DNA of 64,000 nucleotides from Lottia gigantea (Eukaryota > Mollusca > Gastropoda > Lottiidae). Below are positions 12,715 to 23,534 of this stretch, piece by piece. Both the position numbers and the translations under genes were made by a program. The notes beneath the pieces were generated by a model, which was not told the origin of the DNA, searched no databases, and saw only the letters and a list, made by a program, of their open reading frames with translations. The stretch covers positions 1,020,962 through 1,084,961 of the forward strand of contig NW_008710453.1 in assembly GCF_000327385.1 (NCBI RefSeq). Reading direction: 5' to 3'. Numbering within the stretch: the stretch's first letter is position 1; the number at the start of each line of letters is the position of its first letter.

Positions 12715-13397
12715 TTGCCAGGCAAGGTAACATACGCCCACTGGCAGCTGTCAGAAATGATTAAACCGTCTTTACAGGGTTGCACAATATAGCTAATAGA
12801 GTGAAACGTCAGACACGATATTTCGGTGAAAAATTAACCGATCATCATGAAAATCGATAGATCATCATGAAAATCAATAGGGATCATCTTCATAACGACA
12901 TAGACATACAAAATAAAAATCGAAAGAATCTGTAAAGAATTGTAGCCTGTAGAGTGAGCACGAGTTGCACAATATAGCTAATAGAGTAAAACGTCAAGTC
13001 AGACACGATATTTCGGTGAAAAATTATCCGATCATCACGAAAATCAATAGGGATCATCTTCATAATGACATTGACACACAAAATAAAAATCAAAAGAATC
13101 TGTAAAAAATTGTAGCCTGTAGAGTGAGCACGAGTTGCACAATATAGCTAATAGAGAAAAACGTCAAGTCAGACACGATATTTCGGTGAAAAATTATCCG
13201 ATCATCACGAAAATCAATAGGGATCATCTTCATAATGACATTGACACACAAAATAAAAATCAAAAGAATCCATAAAGAACTGTAGCCTGTAGAGTGAGCA
13301 CGAGCCAAATGTGAACGGACGGACGGACCGACGGACGGACCGACCGACGGGGTGATTACAATATACGTCCATCTTACGTGTGGGCGTATAAAAAAGT
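12715..13397 (+). mobile_element. Pearl/DTE-like non-autonomous element (bivalve Helentron-type) with tandem core and ACGG microsatellite
   Basis: A unique 5' part (12715-12778, with aacatacgcccactggcagc) leads into about three tandem copies of a 170-185 bp unit, each starting gttgcacaatatagctaa (12779, 12964, 13134). These are followed by a GGAC/CGAC microsatellite (about 13313-13352) and a short 3' end (acaatatacgtcc...gtgggcgtata). This order of flank, core repeats, ACGG-type microsatellite and flank is that described for the pearl/DTE/MgE elements of bivalve molluscs, regarded as non-autonomous Helentrons. Pieces of related ends occur near 37560-37670 and 56820-57180. Open frames inside the repeat units are a by-product of repetition. 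Confidence 0.6.
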
Positions 13398-13485
13398 TAA
13401 TTTGTCCTTGTGATGCTTTGAAATATAAAATTTATAACAGTCAGATCTCAGCTAGTATACACTTAATAATATACAGAAAAAGTGA

Positions 13486-16400
13486 TTAGATTCTTATTAG
13501 TTGCATGTGTACTTTACTTAGTTTGATCGTTCCGTTGTTAGTGTTGATTACAATCTCGTCATCAATACGTTTAGAATTTAGATTGGAAAACGAGCAATCA
13601 ACGTCATCAGCAAACCACCATCCGGACTCTTCCCGACCGGTACAGTTGAAGTTATCAGGATAACTGATGTGGTCAAACGTAGAAAATGGTCGTGAATATT
13701 GAGTTAAAGAGGGAAACATCCCATCACACCAATCATCTCTTGACAAATATGTTCTTTGAAAAGTGGCCGTGTAATTAGAAGATTCGCCTTCCAAATCAAA
13801 CTTACCAACAAACCACATGCAACGTGATAACGATTCATTTAAGAGATGAAAATGCAAAATAAAACCCACCGCACTGTTTTGAAGAATCTGGTACATTTTT
13901 TCCAAACCCAACCAAAAGTTTCCGTGTACAGTTCCAAATCCATCGCGGTATTCAATCCATTTTTTGTTGAAATCGGTAGCATCGTATATGTCCCGACGTT
14001 TGTGGATTATTGTAGCTCCACCCCAGGTGAAAGAGCATACAACTTCAAATGGGTCTCCGGAGTAAGATAGTGGTTTAATAAATGTTATAACATTTTGTCT
14101 GCCATTTAAGGTATCATGCATTTCACCTTCAGTACAGTCTAAAATAAATATAGAAATAAATAGGTTTCAGGGTAGCTTCATCTATTATGTAGATGTACAA
14201 AACTTGTGGTCTACGGTTCTTCATATTCCCAGACGTATAATAATAACGTTCTTACAATAGGGAATTTTTTTTACAATATCGAAGGCATTTAGAACAGTGC
14301 CCAATCTTCCATTCTGTCGCTTATGATCAATACAATAAAAACTTATACTGATTAAAGGGACGTTCCGCTTTTTTTGGAGGTAAAACAATGTTTTTGCTCA
14401 AATTTGTGAAAACTATGTACCAAAATCAGGAGAAATGTGTCCTTTGACGAATCTGAAAATTTAAACTAAAAAAATCCAGCCGTTTTTTTGTAACGCTAAA
14501 AATATTTTACAAGCATACGGTAAAAATTTTAAAGTTCGTTATGTTTTTTGAAGCTATTGTTCGGATTTAAGTAAAATAAATTTCTAGTTGTAAAGAAATA
14601 TGCCTCCTACGTATTCTGAATAACTGAATAACTAATAATATCAAGCCATTATAAAGTCAAACACCAAAACTAAGTACAGCTGCCTAATTAGCAATTAGTA
14701 CTCTCCGTTTTTAATTAACCCTTTTAAATCAAATTCATTTTGATCAAGAAGATACATAGATGAAAATAGCATACTTTAGAAATATTTTCAGGTATTATTT
14801 ACGATGTTTTCAATAATGAAAACTTTTTACGAAAAAGCGGAATGTCCCTTTAAACTCACCATATTAAATATATACACTCAAAGAGGTAAGATGGTTTTCT
14901 TGAGTAACTTGTACACAATTTCGCAGTCTTACCTTGTATGACATGTTGACAACATTGTTCACCATCACCATAATATCCTACAGGACAACGACACGTTTCA
15001 TCTTCATACCTCATCAATTCCTAAAATTATTGATCTATTTTACTTAAAATTATATTTAGCAGTGATGAAAATGAAATTTAATAGAGGTACATGATTTGTT
15101 AAAGAGGGAGATAAGGCTCTGTAAGACTTCGTCTAGGTTTTCACGTTGTGTTGTTTCCGATAAAGTAAAGTACTTGTGATACTTAAACTTGTTTATTCCA
15201 ATCTAATATAGCTGTATGGCGGTTGGCAATATCAGACGTCTACGAGCAGCTCGGTATCCTCGAACGTACTGACTAAAGTCTTCTCGTCACCGTCTAATAT
15301 AGCCAAACCCATACAAAGAAATACAATACAAAATAATAATAGAATAAAAGAATATGATAAGAAATATTAATATTGTTTACTGTTCCCACAGACCCCAGAA
15401 CCATAATTAAATATATTTTAATAGGTATTGTAATGGCTATTTGGATTACCCTATTTTCAGTCCCTTGAAGTAGGCTGGACAGGAGTGGTCATTTGGGGAC
15501 ACAATACATGTTTTTAGGTGAGCTTCAGGTCAGCGGTCATCCACCTGTCACCTGATCAAATAATGTTCGGACATCAAAGCACTTGAACTCGAATACAATA
15601 CCATGGCCAATTAACAGGTGTAAACAGAGTTATGTGAAGGGTCCGTGGAGAACAAATATGTGTGAACTTTGTTTCACACTACAAAACGAATGATAAGAAA
15701 ATGGCTATTTTCTTACACACGCCCCTTTTTCAAGTGTGAAACAAGGGTAATAATAATAAAACACATAATAGAAAATACACAATAGAGTTCTTCGAAAGCT
15801 AATTGTCCTATATACAAAAGTTGACCAGATCAACTTCTTACACAGTTCTGAACTGTTACTTTAAATGTTACTCAAGTGGTTTTATTCACTAGATTTGCGC
15901 TTTGGTCGTTTGGTGTTTGTCTGGTATGAGCATTCTTTGTTACCAGTCCGTCGTTGGAGGCTGATGTCCACCATTTTGGTTTACCATTGTGCATTCGTTG
16001 TCGGATCTATGTCCACCATGTCTTGTATATCGTATCATCTTTGTGATCGGATATCCACCATATGTGTGATCGGATATATACTATATATTGGATACCATGC
16101 TGTGTCGTTTATCTGGATATATCCACCATGTCATCAGGGTTTAACTGCCTTCAGATAGTTTTACATCTCATGTAGGAATATAATAACGTAGCTGCTGCAA
16201 GATTGTGCTGCAATATGACTTATAAACTGGATTAGTGAGAATCAATTGTTGGGTGAGTGTTTTTAATCAATGGATACGATGGATTTAAAGATTGGTCTCC
16301 GTTTTCTGAATTGCTCTCTGTTGTTGAGCAAGGTTGAGGAGAGAATGCAATGTATTAGCTCCAGATATATCAGGATATAATCGTTCATCGTCTGGGGCGC

Positions 16401-19400
16401 TTGGTTGCTTCATCGTTACCATGGGTATTGCTTCTGTACTTTGATCAGTAGGGACCTTATCAGAGCTTTCACCCTTTCTATCAGAGCGTCTCCATGGGGA
16501 TTTGAATCTTAACATAAGAGGTTTCGTATATAGTCCATTTTTATCCACCGCATGTCTCATTTAGCAAGTAATAGACATTGGCGTCATAAAATAACCTACA
16601 TTATCTGTTATCCGCGAACAACAGGTATAAATATTATTTAAAAGATCCGGTGCATTATCCCTGCAATAAGGATCTATTGTTTCAAGGGAACAACGATGTC
16701 TACATTAACGTTAACCGCGTATAGTAAACATATATATCATTAACAAGATCTATGCATTAACCCTGCATTGTTGATCTAATGATTATGTCAGAGCATTTCA
16801 GGATAGTTTCTTCAAGAAATCAAGGAGGGCCCTTCCCATCATCCTAAACTATGTCTATTGCATGCTAATTTAAATCTGCATCTGACATGTGCGATGATGA
16901 GCTTTCGTGGTCATCGCCTGTTTCATTCATTTCATCTTCCCTTTCTTCCCTTTCTTTTTGTTTCAATCTTTGGGCAAGCTCAAAGAGAGGTATGTCATCC
17001 TCCTCAGAGCTCGAATTGTCTCTAGCACGCCTATATTTGTCAACCAATCGTGCTAATGGTTTATCGACTTCAGATGAATCAGAGTCAGAAACGTCTTCAT
17101 GTTCGGACTGGTCTGAATCACTTGTGTCAGAGGGTGGTACAACATATTTACTGCTTCGTACCTTTGAGTCGTTAGTAGGAATGTCCCATTGGTCAATGTT
17201 TGCTAAGCGTAATTTGTCGGCATGTGTCTTTGTTGTCTGTCCGGTCAAGAATTTTGATAGTCTGTCCTTATGTCTGGGGTCACAGTCTAAGTCTTTAAAC
17301 AAATCGTCATTGTTATCGTTTTGTCCACTAGTCTTTGTCGACTCTATTGAACAAATCTGTCCATTGTCTATTGTTTGGGCCATTCCTACAATACACCCTC
17401 TTTTCAATCTAATAGTCTTATTAGATTCGTTAACAATGGCAACAGGTACTCGTGCATTGACCTCATTGTCATTGTTAACTGGTACAATGGAGTTCACAAC
17501 CATTAACCCTGGTTGTCCTCCAATAAACCCCTTATCATAACTCTCTATAAGGAGTGTACTAGACGTCGGATTATCACCTTTTATTTTCGCCGTACCTATA
17601 TTATATGTTTGAGGCTTCACTACCAGTTCTGCCGATAACCTCAGCAATGAACTTACGTGAATGTCCTCCTCGAGGGGAATATAAGTACCCTCGTATCTCA
17701 AACTTTTTAAATCGAAATACAGCCTTATTTTTTTTCTGTTAAGAAGTCCCTACCAAGAATTATATTTCTATTCATAGATGACACAACATAAAATTTATGT
17801 GACACCTTTTTACCCCCCAATTTAAAATCAAATGTAGCACTGCCGTCCATGTCAATTTGTTTGTTGTTAACTGAAAATAAAGCTATTTTCTCTTTCTTTA
17901 GTTTAGGTTTAAATTTTAAATTTTTATACACTCGACTGTGCATCAATGAAACTTCCGCGCCAGTGTCAACCAAGGATCTAAAAGTTTGTTTTTCTAATTT
18001 GATGACACATGAGCTTGGATTACCTGCCAAATTTATTTGAAAAGATTGTATATTTTGTTTTAGTGAATTTTTGTCACTCTTCTTGTCGGCTGTAATACAA
18101 GAAGAGTTCTTTAGTTTCCCTGTCTATTATTAAAATTTGGTTTTTTACAATTTCTACTTATGTGGCCAAACGCTCCACAGTTCCAACATTTAACGCTTGG
18201 TTTACTATTGTCGACAGCATTGACTTGTCGTGCCCTACAATTTTTACTAACGTGGCCTAATTTTTTACAGTTATAACATCTTTTTTTGGCGGAAGTGATC
18301 GACTTCCATGGGTTCTGAATTTGACGTGGAGGCATGTGTTGAGGCATTATTTCCCGTTCTTAGTTGAAATCTTTTCCTCAAGTTCTGCTCAGTCATGGCG
18401 GATGTAACCGCTTCCTGGAGAGTTGTCGGGTTCTCTCTCATGATTCTTAACTTTAGATAATTTTCTTTCAGTCCATCAACGAAAAACCCTATAAGTTGTC
18501 TCTCCACCTCGACAGTTGATGGTCCCGTATATGCTTCTGTAGCCAAAAGGAGAAGTCTTTCACCGAAACACTGAACATTTCTTAGGAGCGCCAATGCATG
18601 CAAGGGGTCAATAACCTCGCTAAACCTAATTGATAGCTCTTGTTTCAATTGGAGATAATCCGAATTCGGATTCGATTCTATATACCTTTGGATGAAGTTT
18701 GACACTATTCCCTTAGAAGTTTGAAATGCTATCAACTTCATCTTTGAAGTGTCGATTTTAGCAAGTACAGCATATTTTTCTATGGACTTAACCCAATCTC
18801 TAAACTTTGTTATTGGTTACTCCCTGCGCAGAAATTGTGTCTGTCAACTTATTCGATAAAGTCTGAAAGAATTCTTCACCCATTTTGACGATAATAGAAA
18901 ATGGTTACTTACTTAATGGTAAAAGGTCCTTCCTGTTGCTGTTTCCTTTCCGATTTACGTTGATTCCCGTTCAGAATCCTGGTCTTAAGGCACCAATTCG
19001 GCAAGTGTAAGACTTCGTCTAGGTTTTCACGTTGTGTTGTTTCCGATAAAGTAAAGTACTTGTGATACTTAAACTTGTTTATTCCAATCTAATATAGCTG
19101 TATGGCGGTTGGCAATATCAGACGTCTACGAGCAGCTCGGTATCCTCGAACGTACTGACTAAAGTCTTCTCGTCACCGTCTAATATAGCCAAACCCATAC
19201 AAAGAAATACAATACAAAATAATAATAGAATAAAAGAATATGATAAGAAATATTAATATTGTTTACTGTTCCCACAGACCCCAGAACCATAATTAAATAT
19301 ATTTTAATAGGTATTGTAATGGCTATTTGGATTACCCTATTTTCAGTCCCTTGAAGTAGGCTGGACAGGAGTGGTCATTTGGGGACACAATACATGTTTT

Positions 19401-20194
19401 TAGGTGAGCTTCAGGTCAGCGGTCATCCACCTGTCACCTGATCAAATAATGTTCGGACATCAAAGCACTTGAACTCGAATACAATACCATGGCCAATTAA
19501 CAGGTGTAAACAGAGTTATGTGAAGGGTCCGTGGAGAACAAATATGTGTGAACTTTGTTTCACACTACAAAACGAATGATAAGAAAATGGCTATTTTCTT
19601 ACAGCTCAGATCAACCTTTCAACCGGCAATTTTTCGACCAGCAAATTGCTGTTCAGATCAAAACCTTACAAAAAAATATCAACGATATAACAATCGCTAT
19701 AATGATTTTTGCTCAAGATCTATCAGATCTTGTTGTCAACTTGAGCGACCATTATCTGCGACCATTCAGTTAATATAAGTTGCTACTAATTTTCATGACG
19801 AATCCGTGGCAATCGACATGAACTCTTCTTAATTTTGGGAATAAGAAAAGTGAAACATAGTTACCAAGCTGAAGCATTTACAACCGGCGTTGGTCTTTTC
19901 ATTACTTCTTTCAAAACAGGTACTACCACATTGGTACAATGTACATTTAACTGATGGGTTGTTAGGACAAAACTCAAATTTGGTACACAGATCATCAAAC
20001 GAACACGCTACAGCACATTGGTAATACGAGTTAATATCCGACTGGCTTCTACTGTGATATGATGTAAGTGATTTTGAGGTCTTCTCGAAAAAACTCTTAA
20101 TGAAGGTAATCTGCCTTAACTGACAGAATACTTTGGTCACCAACACTACCAAAATACCCAAACCAAGCACCTGCAACGTCTTCATTTTATCCAC
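13486..20194 (-). CDS. Gene C: secreted PAN/Apple-EGF-fibrinogen (FReD) protein, type II
   Basis: Read on the minus strand, the exons are 20194-19865, 15020-14933 (88 nt, donor gtaaga) and 14138-13486, giving 356 residues (353 if the MKTLQ methionine at 20185 is used). The signal peptide is around VLGLGILVVLVTKVFC. The PAN/Apple-like domain has YQCAVACSFDDLCTKFEFC and KCTLYQCGSTC. The hinge is ETCRCPVGYYGDGEQCCQ. The FReD starts DCTEGE and has WIEYRDGFG, NFWLGLEK, WCDGMF, FSTFDH and GWWFADDVDCSFSN. It is a close paralogue of gene D, which lies divergently on the other strand. Intron 1 (4.8 kb) is almost filled by a young LTR element in the same orientation, and intron 2 carries a MITE. Exon frames and splice sites are intact, so the gene may still work if the element is spliced out with the intron. 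Confidence 0.82.
14352..14853. mobile_element. MITE family 1, TTAAAGGGACRTTCCG ends, in gene C intron 2
   Basis: Terminal inverted repeats ttaaagggacgttccgctt and aagcggaatgtccctttaa bound a 502 bp AT-rich non-coding body. Two more copies in the opposite orientation occur at 54292-54617 and 55873-56224, and a partial one near 36735-36930. All share internal phrases such as the gtagagaaatatg(c/t)ctc region. TTAA at both tips fits a TTAA-targeting transposon, but a mobilising transposase is not in the window. Confidence 0.7.
15120..15717 (-). repeat. 3' LTR of the Gypsy-type element
   Basis: 598 bp, apparently identical to 19006-19603. It contains TTTATT at 15192-15197, which reads AATAAA on the element's and gene C's strand: a candidate polyadenylation signal. 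Confidence 0.85.
16285..17701 (-). other. Gypsy-type element, internal region after the protease
   Basis: This stretch contains a long acidic, serine-rich segment (SDTSDSDQSEHEDVSD) and a shorter frame near 16285-16560, both on the element's strand. I could not assign either to a known enzymatic domain. They may be linker or tail parts of the polyprotein. They belong to the fossil element, not to the host gene. Confidence 0.45.
17725..18030 (-). other. Gypsy-type element, retropepsin-like protease region
   Basis: The frame carries the aspartic protease signature LVDTGAEVSLM and, further on, the flap-side and IILGRDFL motifs typical of retropepsins of Ty3/Gypsy elements. It lies between the zinc-knuckle region and an acidic region of the same element. 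Confidence 0.75.
18111..18741 (-). other. Gypsy-type element, gag-like region with two CCHC zinc knuckles
   Basis: The upstream frame (to 18741) resembles the C-terminal half of a Ty3/Gypsy gag (DPLHALALLRN, RIMRENPTTLQEAV). Downstream are two CCHC knuckles, CYNCKKLGHVSKNC and CWNCGAFGHISRNC, which bind genomic RNA in this family. Treated as a fossil part of the LTR element. Confidence 0.75.
19006..19603 (-). repeat. 5' LTR of the Gypsy-type element
   Basis: 598 bp, apparently identical to 15120-15717. On the minus strand it starts TGTAAGAAAAT and ends GAAGTCTTACA, then leads into the primer-binding site. Confidence 0.85.
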
Positions 20195-21234
20195 TAAATG
20201 ACAACAACTTCCAATATAAGCTGACTAATAACAAAACGTTCTATTCAAATGCGCATATATGAGTATTCTTAATCAGTGCGAACGGCGTTTTTAATTACTC
20301 AAAAGGACCATTGATTTATATAGAAATCCATCTTATAAAGAAATTAATACCAATTCCAAAGTTATAATTCGCATCAATAAATCTATACCACATCTTTCCA
20401 ATTCCATTTTGATAAAATACCAGACACGTCTACAATAGCATCATCAAGTTTGAGCTTAGAATTAAACTATTTCATTTCCCAGAGTTAAATTAATGTCTAT
20501 AAGTACAATCAAGAAGCCGTATCAAGAGATTACATTAACTCAATAAGTGTTCATTTTCTTGCCGATAAAAGTATTGCAAACTGTTCTATTGCGCTGTGCT
20601 TGATTTGTGAAGTTCACTTAAACATTAAATGAACACTTCATACAACAGGTTATTTCCCACAAAACTTGATGAAAACTAAAGTGTCATGGATTTCTTCTCA
20701 AGGCCCTATTCAATATACCAATCTAGCTATAGCAACTGTAATCTTCAACACGTTCATTAAATATTTGTACACTTCGGTAATCAGCAACAATTTTTAATAT
20801 CAACATAGCATCCCAATAACACCAAAGATACTTCAACAACTGACAATTATTAATAATAATAATAACAATAATAATGATTTAAAACAACTAATAATAATAA
20901 TTATTTAAAACACTAACAATAATAATGATTAAAAACAAAACTAACAATTATAATGATTAAAAACAAACAAAAAGGGGGGGGGGGGGTGTGCATGGTGACA
21001 TATTATGTTGTGATCAAGTACATGACCACAAGATGTACAGGCTACCACAATTTACATAAGATGTAACAACCGATCTTAATTTTTATCTTCTTCCGTTGTG
21101 ATTCAAAGTCTGCCAATCAGCCCAGTCAGGTGTAGCAGAGTACAGCTTGAATTTTTTTGTTCTCAAGCCAACTATCCGTTGCTGAAAAAAATGAGAGTGA
21201 GGACATTTCTACGAAAGCCGGGTCAGGACTTCCA
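20195..21234. other. Upstream region of gene C
   Basis: About 1 kb with no gene. It should hold the promoter of gene C. 20845-20975 is a degenerate AAT/AATGATT tandem tract, ending in a run of about 14 G (20976-20992). Confidence 0.45.
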
Positions 21235-23534
21235 ACTTCCGACTTCCAAGTTCTTTTTTTCACTTCCGAAGTTTTTTTTCACTTCGAGAGTTATTGCCCT
21301 TTGGTGATTATTTCGTAGATGAAGGGAACATTCTCTTCATTATCACAATACTGGTAATATTGACAGTAAAACGACCCTTTAAGGCAACCAATTTTCACGT
21401 AAGTTTGGATGGTGATATTGATCTCCTGTTTTTCATCAAAAGAAACATGAAAGATCAACATCTACCAACTGCCATAACATATCTCTCTACCTCAGCCTCA
21501 AGCCAGTGGCAGACTGGTGTAAGAAATGTTTATATTATAGTCCCATAAAAAGACTTACAGCAAAATTACTGTTCAGTGAGCATTTGTTTGTATTTTGTAT
21601 TTTATTATTATTCATGTTAGATTGATACCAACCCATAATTCAAACTGGAAAATTTCAAAAAAGTCAAATGATACTCAAATCAAAGCAGTGCTAATATTTT
21701 AAAGTTGTTCAACACGTAGATTTGCTCTCGAGATTTTCGAGATACTTAGAAAACATTTTGTTAATTTTGTTTCTTTCAAATAAAGTTTTTTTAAACACAA
21801 GTATTTTATACACATAATCAAATATATTGCTTTATATTAGGCATTATTTCTACATAAAGCGAGACAGCCTGGTCGGTATTTCTGGGTGAAAGTATGTTTA
21901 GAAGTAATAATTTGACCAGTTCCAGCAAGTCACCAGAGCATCCGAATCGATCATGTTGTGCGCATTGGTTGTGGCAGGCTATTACGTCTTCTGGATCAAT
22001 TTGTACACCATAGTTATGGGTACCATTTACTTCTGGGTTGTAGAACATCAAATCAGGTTTTCCACTGTCAGCTTCAGCATTCCTTTTAGTATTTATTACG
22101 TGTAAATTCCACTGGGTGGCAAGCATGTGTATTTCTCTGCTTGCAGTAAATGCATAAATCAAAACCGTAGACATTCTGTGTGTGAGAAATGGTCCTCTTG
22201 CATGATTCCAGAATCTCTCATGTCTTTGAAGTAGGCTATCCACCAGTCTGTGCCTTGTTTTCTTAAGGTATATAGACCACCAGGCCTCAATTCGTTGATT
22301 TGCTGTACTTTTACTTTGGCGGAAACTGCTGATGCCAGACAAGTCATCGTCAGAATTTCTCCTAAAAATGGTTGCAGGCACCTTCTTAGTGAGTTTTCTG
22401 TACCCGAATCACATCTAACAACCCTTGGAACGTAACCTTTTTTTTTTGACACACGCTAGGTAGTAAGACGCTACTACTGCAGGGTCGTTGTTGGTGTAAC
22501 TAACTTCAAGCCAGAGGACGTTCCTGCTATAACCGTCTATAGCTCCATGTATAGCAAATCGGAAAGGTTTTAACTTATCATACCCATCGATATGCCATGA
22601 TATAAAGTTAGGACCAGGTGACGAGTATTTTCTTCTAATTAAACGATGAGCTTTCCTCCTTTCAATTCCTGAAGGATCCAACAGGCGAAGAATGTCAAGA
22701 ATAGTATCTCTCTTAGCAGTTAACCTGTGGATTCGGGTTACTTTTCTCCACATAGCTTTGTACGCAAGAGAACTTCCACTCCCATTCAATTCTTTCTCCA
22801 CCGTTTTATTCCGAGAATTTTCCCTCGTGGACTGGCCCTGTAAGTTGAATTTACAAATTGTATCTGTAATTTAGTAGAATTGTATCTGTAAATAGAACTC
22901 TGTGATTTGGATATAGAAGTCCCAGTTTTAAAATAAACACCCATGTCGTTATGCAATATGGCATGTTCCAAGTTACATTTAAGTTGACATAAATCAGTGC
23001 ATCAATAATCAAAATCCGTACAAGCAAAATAATTCCGCCAATCAAAAATCTTGTCCAGAGCATGACATAATCGGGTGCAAGAATTATATAGCAGTTGACT
23101 TCCCATACGAGAAGTACCATAGGTGTTTCGAAAAGAGTAAGCAAGATCTGTTTCGCACGCAACATCCGCCACTACTATAAAGGTCAAAATCATGCAAGTG
23201 CAACGAGATCAGTTCATGCCTGACTAAATAAATCTTTGTCGAATCCTACCCAAATTCGAACTTCTTGTGGATATAAACATACATACTAAATTTTATACAA
23301 ATAAGATAATAACTGTGGCTTCCATCTTATTCACAACCCACATAATATCCATGTATCAAGGGTTGAATCTCCTTATCTTTTGTCAAAAAATTGAACAGTT
23401 AATTGTGTCGACAATATATGTCCCAATTAGAAAGTGGGCTTAATATAAAAAAGGACTTAAAACATTGGATATGATCACAAAAGCGTAGGCTTACTTACCA
23501 GCTCGCTGGAGGAAAAAACTTGGAAGTCGGAAGT
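21235..23534 (-). mobile_element. Decayed DNA transposon with rve/DDE transposase (IS3EU- or Ginger-like)
   Basis: An 18-bp inverted match, acttccgacttccaagtt at 21235-21252 and its complement at 23517-23534, brackets a region whose minus strand encodes pieces of a DDE integrase-fold transposase. The inverted repeats are embedded in pyrimidine-rich (left) and purine-rich (right) sequence, so the exact ends are uncertain. I see no obvious target duplication. The element sits between the divergent genes C and D. Confidence 0.55.
21818..22801 (-). pseudogene. Transposase pseudogene (rve/DDE integrase core, animal IS3EU/Ginger-like family)
   Basis: On the minus strand 22801-22415 reads WHIDGYDKLKPFRFAIHG, AIDGYSRNVLWLEVSYTNND and AVVASYYL, the N-terminal half of the core with the first acidic residues. 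The next part (YVPRVVRCDSGTEN, 22430-22390) lies in another frame. STANQRIEAWWSIYLKKTRH (about 22310-22250) is back in the first frame, while DWWIAYFKDMRDSGIMQ is again in the second. At least two frameshifts and one in-frame stop therefore break it. The last part (GKPDLMFYNPEVNGTHNYG, DPEDVIACHNQ) matches the C-terminal region of this family, common in fish, cnidarian and mollusc genomes. No intact zinc-finger N-terminus was found. Confidence 0.7.

Larger units (their letters stand above)
15120..19603 (-). mobile_element. Ty3/Gypsy-type LTR element, very young, incomplete
   Basis: A 4.48 kb element transcribed on the minus strand, bounded by two 598 bp LTRs (19006-19603 is the 5' LTR, 15120-15717 the 3' LTR) that look identical by eye. 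The ends are TGTAAGA...TCTTACA, flanked by a 4-bp GCTC duplication. Just inside the 5' LTR is a tggtgcc-type primer-binding site, and next to the 3' LTR a polypurine tract (aaaaaggggcg). Recognisable parts, in order, are a gag-like region, two CCHC zinc knuckles and a retropepsin. No reverse transcriptase, RNase H or integrase was recognised, so the copy is incomplete and would depend on relatives. It lies within intron 1 of gene C in the same orientation. LTR identity implies a very recent insertion. Confidence 0.85.

Noticed and set aside
12890-13308. Two similar small minus-strand frames
   Set aside because: They are the same tandem repeat unit of the pearl-like element read twice; no motif.
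16887-17540. 217-codon plus-strand frame
   Set aside because: It is the antisense shadow of the acidic, serine-rich region of the LTR element.
22851-23193. Hydrophobic minus-strand frames upstream of the transposase
   Set aside because: Low-complexity AT-rich translation with no match to the N-terminal domain of the transposase family.
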